A program made the translations under genes and the position numbers. Below are positions 1-8,595 of a DNA stretch of 14,288 bases, piece after piece. Numbering within the stretch: position 1 is the first letter of the stretch; each line of letters begins with the position of its first letter. The DNA lies in NCBI GenBank assembly GCA_005281725.1, contig SSBO01000085.1:1-14288 (forward strand). The letters are read 5' to 3'. The notes under the pieces were generated by a model, which was given only the letters and a program-made list of their open reading frames with translations, was not told the origin of the DNA and ran no database searches. The stretch is from Wuchereria bancrofti. Lineage: Eukaryota > Nematoda > Chromadorea > Rhabditida > Onchocercidae.

Positions 1-875
1 CTTTTTATTAGGTCTCTATTGTTCCAAGGTTTTAGGGTGACTTGAAGGATATCCTTTTTTTTTTTAAGATTCCAATTAACTTCAGCTGGCATGCTTATAC
101 TGGATCGTGTTCAGGAATAATTTTGTTGACTTTATTGTCACTTGAAAATATAACATTGTTAACGTAAAGATTTTTTTGAATCTTTAAGACCGTTTCGCTC
201 CCATGAGTTTCTAAATAGTATTGAGGGTGGCTGCCAGTAAAAAGGGAGATGATATTACCCCGAATGAAATTCTTTGGAAACGATAAGATATTATGTTGTC
301 TTGGATGATTGGTCCGTCTATGTTCTCTGGCAAATATAATATATTTTCTAACCTTTCAAAGCAAATTCAGTTTTTCAAAATAAATTTAATCACCAAGAGT
401 CAAGATACGGTAGTGAGCAGTGGTCAGCGATTACAATATCTCAATCTATCTTCCATTTCTTTTGGTCTGTGATTTCAGAGCATTTTAATCATGACGGTAA
501 CTTAATCTCATATAATATTTGTGAGTGAATAATTTATAATAAATTCCAGCATAAAGCAAGGCAGAAAAGAAAATTAGCGTTTTAATAATGTGATTGGCAA
601 AGTGAGGACAGATTGAACAAAAGAGGAAACCAAGCACAGCTACTTTTTTAGCTACCAAAAGAAGCTTATATCATTGCAAATGAAATGTTAAAGCAAAACC
701 TGAGACAAAGCAATAATTGTGAGATGAAATGAAACAAGAAAATAACAGAGATCCAGTTGAAAATAAGGAAAATTCACTCAAAATTTTTGTACAAATGATA
801 TAACAACAGAAACTGTAATTCTCATCTCTTTCAAGGACATAAGAATCCTTTCATCTGTATAAACATCATATTTCA
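1..875. other. Non-coding flank downstream of gene A
   Basis: This stretch lies 3' of the minus-strand gene A. No convincing exon was seen on either strand. It contains one AGTGGTCA motif at 419-426. The surrounding segment, about 385-465, weakly resembles the dispersed repeat at 7670-7750: both run from AGTGGTCAG into an ATCTATCTT motif. No clear AATAAA-type signal in gene A orientation was found close to its stop codon, so the mRNA end is not placed. Confidence 0.5.
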
Positions 876-1425
876 CTATATATTTCTGTCATATGATTTG
901 ATATTGTCAACACTCATATTTATTATTTTATCAGCGAATTTTTTGAATTCTCCAACAGCCACTAAGAATTCAGGTAGAGAGATGGCATTAAAAATATGCT
1001 GGACAAATCGCGCAAAAATCTCGTCGCATCTCTGCAAAGGATTGCTAAATAAATATGCGAATATATGAACGATAAAGAAGATAGGAGGAAGTATGTTAGT
1101 AATGCTCATAACACGACGATGGATTCATACTGTCACAAATTGGGTTAAATATCAATTCTTACCCATACCTTTAATTTTTCTTCTCTGATAGCTGTGATCG
1201 CACGATGAATACCGGGTGGTCGAACCTGTTTCACTTCATCAATTGAAATATCGGTGGGTAAATTGCCTTGAAGCAGTATCTCTGGTGGCTGCAGAAGCAC
1301 TATCATAACATCTCTTAATTGCACATTCGACCATTCCGAGAGATAATAATCAGCGCCATATACTCCACAGATGAACGGTAGGTATACTTCCTGCGGCAGA
1401 CATCCTCCACATTTGATGATATAAG
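876..1425 (-). other. C-terminal region of gene A with CxxC motif (last two exons)
   Basis: Exons 1425-1169 and 1031-876 join in phase 0 (AAATTAAAG then GTATGG; acceptor CCTTTGCAG) and encode about residues 488-624. The first is well-composed coding sequence containing KCGGC, a third cysteine eleven residues later, and an aromatic segment GVYGADYYLSEW followed by a hydrophobic stretch. The last exon is amphipathic and possibly helical (FARFVQHIFNAISLPEF) and ends at TAG. I do not recognise a known domain here. The KCGGC..C spacing could be part of a small metal site, but no fourth ligand is evident. Confidence 0.65.
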
Positions 1426-4400
1426 CTAAATCGGATTCTTATTAAAAATAGTTCAAAGAATTTATTACCTAATGAAAATTAGTAGATCAGATTCCTTAAC
1501 GATACGTGGGGCAAAAATATGCTACTCAAATTGTAAATCTTTTTACTTGAAGATTGCCTATCAGCACAAATTAATGACTTCAGTTAGCTCAAGTATTGCC
1601 GCGAATTTCTAATATCACGAAATTCTAAAATATTATTTATATACGTGGAATTATGTGCAAATTTTTATTCCTTAAACCCTTTATTTTCAATCCGGTGTTT
1701 ATACCGTAAATTACCTCTCTCCTTTTGTTTAAAATAAATTAATATTATCACTGTGACAAGCTTTGAAGTAACAAAGGACCACCTTAATTATATATATATG
1801 TTATGCAAACACATCATGAAGTTCAGCTTATGAGAATTTCCACTACTCATACTTCGATTTTTTATAAAATTTATTATACTATTTCTTCTGTTAATAAAGG
1901 AATTATTATATTCTTGTAATATCTCACACTATCAACATCTACATTCAACGAATCTCTCCAAGACCAGGAAAACTGTCCAAAAGAGAATCAATTGACCCTT
2001 ACCAAAATTCAATAGTGCCAAATCTCCCAAACCAATAAATTCAACTAAAGTAAATTACGAGATTTACGCTAATGGCTTGGAAGACGAACCGTTCATAATC
2101 AAATACTCTATACGCTGCAATCGATCCATTAACCGATTTGTGAATATTTGTTTCAGAACGGAATCTATTGGAAACAAATTCTGCAATGACATTTGTTGTA
2201 TGCCATCAACATGTTCTGTCATCTGAAAATGTCAACTTTACTTTTATGTTCTTCTATCCTTCATAAACTTTTTTTTTTGATATAAAGTTGTTTGCTCACT
2301 TCTGCGGAACGAGTAACTGGAACAAAGGCGGAGTTTTCTTTGGATGAAATAACGGAACCATAGTTTTCTTTGAATAAATTGGCAAAAGTGGAATTTTCTG
2401 CGGATGAAATAACAGGTGCAGAATTATTTTCCGCAACATCAGAAACATTTGCACGCTCATTTAGTTTTGGCGATTTGCATGTCGATTTTGTTTCTCCTAA
2501 AATAGCGTAACGATATTACCGTATCGTTTGTTGACATGTAACAGAGAATGGTGAAGAGAAGTGATAGAAGTTACCTGTTTCTCTCATCTTTTCTTCTTTT
2601 ACTATCTTCGATGCAATACCACCTGTAATTTCTATAATTAATAAACATTTCTATAATTGAAAATAAAGTGAAGGATAGACGCAGTTGGGAATCTATGAAC
2701 TGACCAGTTAGATTTCGTCTTTTCTTGCTTATAATACGCAAGTAATCCTCTTCGGTGCATTCGTGATTAGTGTGCTTTTCGTGGAAAGATGAAATTCGAA
2801 GACAACCATTGGTTGTGTCAGCATTCAAACGAAATCTGGCGGTGCAACCCAATGAAAGATAATTCTGATTTATACGTTCACCTTTTCCTGAATGAATGAA
2901 ACAGTGAAATTTTTCTTTGATCCATCAAGACAAGTTTTAAGAGCATCCAATAGTTAGTAGGATAATTACGATGAATGTAGCGTTATGCTTCTGCCTTACT
3001 TATAATTAAATAGCGCAATTAAGTGATAAGAAAGCATTTACATCCTATTTTTGAGAAACTTATGGAAGTTATTCTGAAATGATAAAAAATGGTGAGTTCT
3101 TTTAACAAAAATGTTACCTCTTTTACGTGGTGTTCCATAATGAGCGCAATGGTACACTACATATTTATATTTAAAGCGATTGATCACACTCTCTTCGCCA
3201 TCTCGAAGAAGCTCGGAACTAGCTATCCTATACGGGTAATTCCACACGATCATGTAAACCTCGAAACATTCGTGAAATTCGTCAAAGCTGAAAATAAGAA
3301 AGAAAGTCAAAAGAAATTATTTTTCTGGCATCGTTGCAAAAAATAGCATTACACGTTTACTACAACAAACTACAATAAACAAAACCTCTGAAATGTAGCT
3401 CCGTCATGAATACGTGAAGCCTTGCGTCGAAGTTCTTCTTGCTCTGCTGGTGTAAATGACGAGAATGTCCTGTTACTGTATCTTTGATTAAGGTTTAATA
3501 ATTTCGATTCAGAACGCTTTTGTTTAGCATATGATGAAGCTAAAGTAATATGATATTATATTTTGTTGGAAATAAAAATGGGAAAAGATGGAAATATCTA
3601 AAAAATACTTTTCAACTACCAAACAGATTGTCAAATCGTTACCATTTCCTGAATTGTCGATTTTTTCACCGTTTTGCTTACCCAACCGTTTTTTATGGGA
3701 TTGTTCAGCTGATATCACCATATCAGACTGTTTGTCCAATACTTGATCTGGGCTATTCCTATTATTCAAATCAGCAGACCTCTCCTCGGTATTATCAAAA
3801 AAGTGCTGTGGCACATTTTCTGTTTTACTTCCACTTTGCTCTTCAATGTTGTCTTCTAAAAGTACTTGCTTTTGTAAAGAATATGCATTTTTCTAAAAAT
3901 ATTATTTGTAAGCGCTTCTAAAATAGTATCGGTTGCTTACGGATGATATGCCTAACGAAATTTGGCTTCCGCTTGTTTCGGCCTGTTCTATTTCCAATTT
4001 TCACAACACCAAATTCTTCATTCACTGAAAGTTTTTATTTTTTGATATTAAATCATTCAAATTTAATTACTATTTGACGATATTATAGAATTTCTTGCAT
4101 TACTTCACCAAATTTTCTTGTTAAACTGAGTATATCCGATCAATTAATTATTTTTCTAATCATAATTACCTGTCGTCTTCTTATTGTTTCCACAACATTC
4201 CGATGGCAATTGACAATCATTATGTCTGTGGAGAAATGATGTATCTTCGACTTCTTTCATCCACCACACTTTTCTTGCAGCAGCTTCTACTGCACTTCCA
4301 CTTCTGTTCGTTATATTTCTCATTTCCTTAAATCCTTGCAATTTTGCAGTTGCAGTTGATGATCCAACTTGCATCGACAAGTTCAATTCATTGGTTACCT

Positions 4401-4446
4401 TCTCCTGTTGTTGCAGCATAATCACTATATTCTGCTGCAAATTCAT
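876..4446 (-). CDS. Gene A: FAR1/FLYWCH-like zinc finger protein, 12 exons
   Basis: Exons in transcript order: 4446-4170, 4024-3941, 3855-3682, 3539-3386, 3287-3118, 2887-2705, 2622-2575, 2496-2300, 2222-2090, 2044-2003, 1425-1169, 1031-876. All phases join, giving about 624 residues ending in a TAG stop at 876-878. The start is the ATG at 4446; the frame is open further upstream, so an earlier exon spliced at the TTTGCAG just inside is possible. Basic patches near residues 105-115 and 180-190 suggest nuclear location. The zinc finger is at about 231-330, a Ser/Glu-rich repeat at about 384-429 and an unrecognised C-terminus at 430-624. No transposase or SWIM motif is visible. Weak points are the exon 9 donor (GTTCGT chosen; the better-looking GTAAAT at 2067 breaks the frame) and the exon 3 boundaries: acceptor at 3855 or 3892, and a possible later in-frame GTAACG donor. 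A DNA-binding regulator is inferred, not shown. Confidence 0.72.
1426..2002 (-). other. Long intron of gene A
   Basis: This 577-bp intron is the longest in gene A. It starts at a strong GTAAGG donor (2002-2001) and ends at CGATTTAG before the CxxC exon. It is highly AT-rich, with a short AT dinucleotide run near 1788-1800. No further exon, RNA gene or repeat was found in it. Confidence 0.55.
2300..2496 (-). repeat. Internal 60-bp repeat within gene A exon 8
   Basis: The exon contains two copies of a unit with a 60-bp period. GTTATTTCATCC is repeated exactly (plus-strand complements at 2402-2413 and 2342-2353) and sits in about 31 bp of homology with five mismatches. In protein terms VISSAENSTF (about 392-401) and VISSKENSAF (about 412-421) are 20 residues apart, and a degenerate VTRSAE closes the exon. 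The reading frame is kept across the duplication. The segment is polar and probably a disordered linker between the zinc finger and the C-terminal region. Confidence 0.75.
2705..3287 (-). other. Zinc finger domain of gene A (WRKY-GCM1 type, two exons)
   Basis: Two exons (3287-3118 and 2887-2705) encode about residues 231-330. They open with an acidic aromatic lead-in (FDEFHECFEVY), followed by a basic aromatic stretch ending in YHCAHYGTPRKRG, then NQNYLSLGCTARFRL, and finally FHEKHTNHEC. Likely zinc ligands are C277, C301, H325 and H328 in C-x23-C-x23-H-x2-H spacing. This order and wording match the DNA-binding zinc finger found at the N-terminus of MULE-type transposases and in FAR1, FLYWCH and ZSWIM3 relatives. 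The two exons join in phase through a GTAACA donor and a TTCAG acceptor, splitting a glycine codon between the two cysteines. H322 is an alternative ligand to H325. The superfamily is clear by eye; the exact family is not settled. Confidence 0.72.
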
Positions 4447-5657
4447 TACTATGCAGTAATGTACTTGCAAATTATTATTGTTATTATTATTAATTATTAC
4501 TGTACTGTATTGTCCTATTTAAATTGTTGTTATATATTCTTAGGGTGGATTCGAATACTTATTGATACGTACTCGATATGAGTATTTCAAATTTGTTCTG
4601 CATATTGCTGGAGCAGCATGAAGCAGATAGTAATAACAGTAATCTATTTATCTTATTCCTTTCCCGAGAAAACCCTTTCCAAAATCTCATCATCTGTTTC
4701 ATTATCGTAAATTGTTAATTCTAATTATTAATGGATGCATTCAGGAGTTTAATATTTAATTTAGTAAAGAAACAATTAATTAATCAATCAATTTGAATTT
4801 GAGAAATGAATAAAATGAACAATTTCCAACGATGAAATTAGACTTTGACATTCAGAAAAATTTATTTCTGAATGAATCTGAATGAACGCAATTTGCTATT
4901 GTTATTATCAACCACAGTTCAGTTATTTATGAGAAAAACTTTTTATCACTGACGAGGACAATGATAGCTGATTTATACGAAATTTATGAAAAAGCAATTT
5001 AAAATCTTACTTTTTGCGGTTTAAGTCATTTAGATATAAAAGCGCCTTAATTACTTTTGATGGTAACTTATCAGAATCTAACAGAATGATCGCAACTGAG
5101 TAAAGAAGTTGTTTGAATGATTTCAACACTTAGCTGTAATTTTAAAATTTCATTTTCACTAAAATATCAAATTTTTATTTCAAAGGAAGCCAAATTTAAT
5201 CTATTCAATTAATAATAATTTAAAAGAGAAAGTTTTATAAGATTGATGCCATAAAGTGAAAAAAGAGAATAACAGTGGAAGGCCAGAGGTTGAGGTCAGG
5301 AGGATGTTAAACTATTAAAGCCATTTCATTTTCATTAACTTCATGCTAGCCTTTACAAGTTCAAAAGCAACAGTCTTGCTATTTAGTGGAAGACAATCTT
5401 TGTTATCATTTGACTCTAAGCAACTGATCTGTTTCTTAGGCGGGTTTTCAAAATCAAAACTGAAAAAAGACTCCTGCGGTATCAAATCGAATCTACGAAA
5501 ACTTCATAAGTAGCTTTTTCAAAATTATAATGTCGACAACTGGCAAAATTCAAAGCTAGTATTCAATCAGGATTTTTTTAAAGTTGAAAAGTGTAAAATT
5601 AGAAAAAAAAAAAAAAGAATTGAATGCAGAAATGCAAAAACAAAACTGATTGCAAAT
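4447..5657. other. Upstream intergenic DNA of gene A
   Basis: AT-rich sequence 5' of gene A. Immediately upstream of the ATG at 4446 is an AAT-rich run (about 4470-4500) that would be 5' untranslated or N-terminal coding sequence. No other exon, tRNA-like cloverleaf or mobile element was seen. The gene A promoter should lie here, but no core element can be assigned with confidence. Confidence 0.4.
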
Positions 5658-5940
5658 GAAAGCAAAAAAAAGGGATTTTTAGAAGGTCAAAAGAACGAGG
5701 CAATCTTTGGGGTCAGCCCCAACGAAAAGTAGCGGACAGTGGTCAATAGTAAGTTCAGCACAAAGGCTCCCACTACAGTTGACATCATTGATACCGATGG
5801 TCGTCTTTTTTGTAAACGACAAGAGAAGGGATCGAGAGGAACTGTGACACATTCCTGATATGCAGTTAAGGATGAATTAAGAAAATTTTTTGCAAACGGA
5901 AAAATGTACCTAGTAATCATTTATTGTCACTGAATTAAGT
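5658..5940 (+). repeat. Dispersed repeat, copy 1
   Basis: This segment aligns by eye with 7606-7908. Shared landmarks in the same order are AGCAAAAAAA..GGAT, a central AGTGGTCA (5738-5745), a T-run followed by a TAAAC-AC motif, GGGATCGA-AGG leading to TGTGACA-ATT, CCTGATATGCAGTTAAGGA-type sequence, A-run CGGAAAAAT, and TAATCATTTATTGTCACTG. It is noticeably less AT-rich than its surroundings. A 77-codon minus-strand frame inside (5687-5920) is not matched in the other copy, so it is probably not a gene. No terminal inverted repeats or target duplications were identified, so the class of element is unknown. Confidence 0.6.
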
Positions 5941-7050
5941 AAATCTTACGGTATCAAGTAGAAATAAATGAGTGAAAAGGTGTGAACATTGATCATTAAT
6001 TAAAAGTAAGTAAACATCACTAGTGAAGAGAATACTGTGTAAATAGGGAGGCCGAAGATAAATTCTGCAATTTGGCTTTAGTAAAATTTTTAACAAATGA
6101 AAAATAGCTCTAAATGTTTAGCTTTTATTTCGAAAAATCGCAGAAATCATAAAAAGAGGAGGACGAGTCTAGAAGAGTGGACGGCGGCTAGGAGGTCGAT
6201 CAACTGATAAAGTGGTCAGCTCAATGATTTATATATTTAGCAGGGGAGAGGGCTTCAAAAATTTTTTTACTTTCGCTTGCCTCTTCTTTGACCATCACTT
6301 ATACACTTATTCAGTTTATTTATTGCTGTATCGTGCGCTTTGACAGACTCTTTCAAGTGTGTATGATGATAAGTTGAGTGTGTGTATGACCCACAACCCT
6401 AAACAACATCTAGTAATGATTTCGATAAATTATTTTTTATTTAGCATACATATATATTATAAAAATTGATAGCAACTTTTAGTAAAGTTGGATAACTGTT
6501 TAGCTAATGCGCATCTGATCTATAATTGATTAAAATTTGTTTATACTACCTTTATAATATAACTTAAACTCCTACAAGCTGTTATCTGCAGAACTTGGAT
6601 ATTTCTATATCATAAGGATTGCCTTACCACATACACCTGGATATGCTTCATAATATGAACATAATCAGCAAGGCATGATAGGAATATGGGACAAATCAGA
6701 TTCTCATAACCTTTATGCTCGGATTTTTTTATTTAAACTTCTTGCATGTGTTGAATATCATCAAACGTATAATATTTGAGCATTGAAAGAATTAAAAGAT
6801 ATCAAATAGAATGTGCACATTTGCACAGTAAATGATCAGTCTCACTTACCTTTTTGTCCTCAATGATATTTTCTTTTCAGTGATCCATCTATTTTTTTTT
6901 TAGTTTTTAGTACAAAGATATACTTGAAGCAGATGACATTTGGTGAAAAATAAAACACCAATTACAAATATTTGTGTTTATTTGCTCATTCAAATGTTCT
7001 TAATTCCAAAAGTTTTCCAAAATCAATTAATTTAAGATGTAAATTTTACA
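5941..7050. other. Intergenic DNA between the dispersed repeats
   Basis: No gene was recognised. A relatively G-rich patch at about 6150-6255 contains AGTGGTCA at 6211-6218 and may be a degraded fragment of the same repeat family. The remainder is AT-rich sequence with a short AT run near 6447-6460 and no clear open frame. Confidence 0.4.
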
Positions 7051-7347
7051 ATGAGTTTCAAAAATAATCCAGTGTATTTTTCGAAAAAATTTTTTCAAAT
7101 CCTCAGAAAGTTTTCATTTCTCTCACTTTTTCTACTATTAGCTCGAGACAATATTGATCGATTTTTTTCATACTGCTTAAATCCAAATGAATCGACTTCA
7201 GGAACTTCATCATTCCCATCATTTCCGACATCGTTTTCCAACCTTAACTACGCTTTGTCCAAAAATCTGAGAAATCATATCCATAATTCGCATAGCACGA
7301 AGAAAATGTATCTTGTAAAATCGAATAAAATCGAATGTACTTTGTAG
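7051..7347 (+). CDS. Small unrecognised ORF, 98 codons (doubtful)
   Basis: An ATG-initiated frame runs from ACAATGAGT to TAG. The predicted peptide starts basic and phenylalanine-rich, has a short hydrophobic stretch (FSFLSLFLLLA, about residues 23-33), then a Ser/Pro/Phe-rich middle (SSFPSFPTSF). The 3' half (about 7190-7310) is less AT-rich than its surroundings, the only positive sign. It has no recognised domain, no flanking exons with matching phases, and lies just upstream of repeat copy 2. A chance frame is the likelier explanation. Confidence 0.2.
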   Translation: MSFKNNPVYFSKKFFQILRKFSFLSLFLLLARDNIDRFFSYCLNPNESTSGTSSFPSFPTSFSNLNYALSKNLRNHIHNSHSTKKMYLVKSNKIECTL

Positions 7348-7605
7348 AAACGAATTTGTCTAAAATAAGAAAGAATATGTGAGTATGTTTCTCGGTAAGT
7401 TCGTACAAACTGAGAGATGTATAAAATATTCTTAGTTGGAGTTAAATAATTCGGATATCGCTAAGCTTCAATAAAATATCAGTTGCATATTATTTTGCAG
7501 CGAAGGTTAATTTGGATAAATTCAGTTAGTTAATAATAGATTTGAACAGGAGCTTTGTTAAGTTTGAAAGAAAAAAACAAATTTTTTGAAATCAAACATA
7601 AATTG

Positions 7606-7908
7606 TGAGGGCAAAAAAATGGATAAATTACGGTAAGTGTTGTAAGAGGGAAGGAAGTTCTCTACATTGATAGTGGTCAATGGCGTATAGTGGTCAGTGA
7701 CAAATAACAGTTAGTGATGGCTAGAGCACATATCTATCTTTCACATTTGGCGTCCATCATAAAAGCAATAGTTAACTTTTTTATAAACTACCAAAAAAAA
7801 AAAAGGATCGAAAGGGATTGTGACATATTTGTGCTGCGTAAATAGTTTAGGAAAATTCGTTACAGACCGGAAAATCTGCTAAATAATCACTTTATTATTA
7901 CTGTAGTA
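7606..7908 (+). repeat. Dispersed repeat, copy 2
   Basis: Diverged partner of the segment at 5658-5940 in the same orientation, with the same landmarks in order: GGCAAAAAAATGGAT, AGTGGTCA (here twice, 7672-7679 and 7689-7696, 17 bp apart), a T-run before TAAACTACC, an A-run, GGATCGAAAGG, TGTGACATATT, CCGGAAAATCTG, and TAATCACTTTATTATTACTG. The internal A-run at about 7793-7804 replaces the shorter A/G run of copy 1. Small indels throughout suggest old copies. No coding capacity is visible. Confidence 0.6.
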
Positions 7909-8519
7909 AAAAAAAAAAAAAAGTAGGCATCAGGACAACCTTCATATTTTGCGATAAAATAATCAAACGACCACTGGATTTTTCTTTTTTCCAAATAACT
8001 GAGTCATTTATGAGAAGGCGAAATTTAAATATCAGTGATCTTCTCATCTTAGAAGAAATAACTGAAAGTTAGAACAAAAATAAGAAGAAGCTGTTAGCCA
8101 AGACAGTTTCTCTTATTTCTGTCCCATAAATCATGCAATTACAAATTCAATTTGATCCCCAAGAAGACAAAATTTTAGTTCTATTGAAAAATTTAGTTTT
8201 TTTTTTTTTTGTTTTCTGGAACTGATGCAGAAGAATTTGGAAAAGATATATTATTTGCTTAAAGTAGTTGTAAACTTTTGTATTGTAGTGCTTATCATAA
8301 TTTGTTGAAAAGTGAGATTGTTGCAGACAGAAAAGAACTCACCGACTTTATTCTCACAGCTCTTTTCTTTCAACTAATTTGATGTACCTCTTATAATCTA
8401 AATATCATTATACACCCTCTTTGATTGACATCGTCGCCACGTAATAGTCATCAGTCGCATTGTCAATTTTATAGTCGCATCACTCGAAACATAATGAGAT
8501 AATTGTCTATAATAAATTA
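7909..8519. other. Intergenic DNA
   Basis: AT-rich sequence with A-runs near 7907-7922 and a T-run near 8198-8211. AGTCGCAT occurs twice about 20 bp apart around 8452-8480. Two segments near 8050-8065 and 8105-8125 are loosely inverted (AGAAATAACTGAAAG against CAGTTTCTCTTATTTCT), too imperfect to call a structure. No gene was seen. Confidence 0.4.
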
Positions 8520-8595
8520 TGCCACTCTCTGTTAAATTGCTTATTGATTATACCACTCTCTGTCAAATTGTTTGTTGATATAACAAATTGTTTCA
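8520..8595 (+). repeat. 31-bp tandem duplication, about 2.4 copies
   Basis: CCACTCTCTGT-AAATTG-TT-TTGATTATA-type units start at 8522 and 8553, a 31-bp period, followed by a partial AACAAATTGTTT at about 8582. The two full copies differ at only a few positions. It lies in non-coding DNA. Confidence 0.75.

Noticed and set aside
75..141. Short plus-strand stretch after an ACTTCAG acceptor-like site reading LACLYWIVFRNNF before a stop
   Set aside because: Too short, with no partner exon and no recognisable motif; it could be chance.
3089..3346. 85-codon plus-strand frame
   Set aside because: It is antisense to the zinc finger exon 3287-3118, where the minus strand carries the recognisable motif.
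3550..3921. 123-codon plus-strand frame
   Set aside because: It is antisense to gene A exons 3 and 4, whose minus-strand frames join in phase. It is a shadow.
4540..4585. GGATTCGAATAC resembling a tRNA T-loop
   Set aside because: No acceptor stem, D-arm or anticodon arm can be placed around it.
5687..5920. 77-codon minus-strand frame inside repeat copy 1
   Set aside because: It lies entirely within a dispersed repeat, and the second copy does not preserve the frame.
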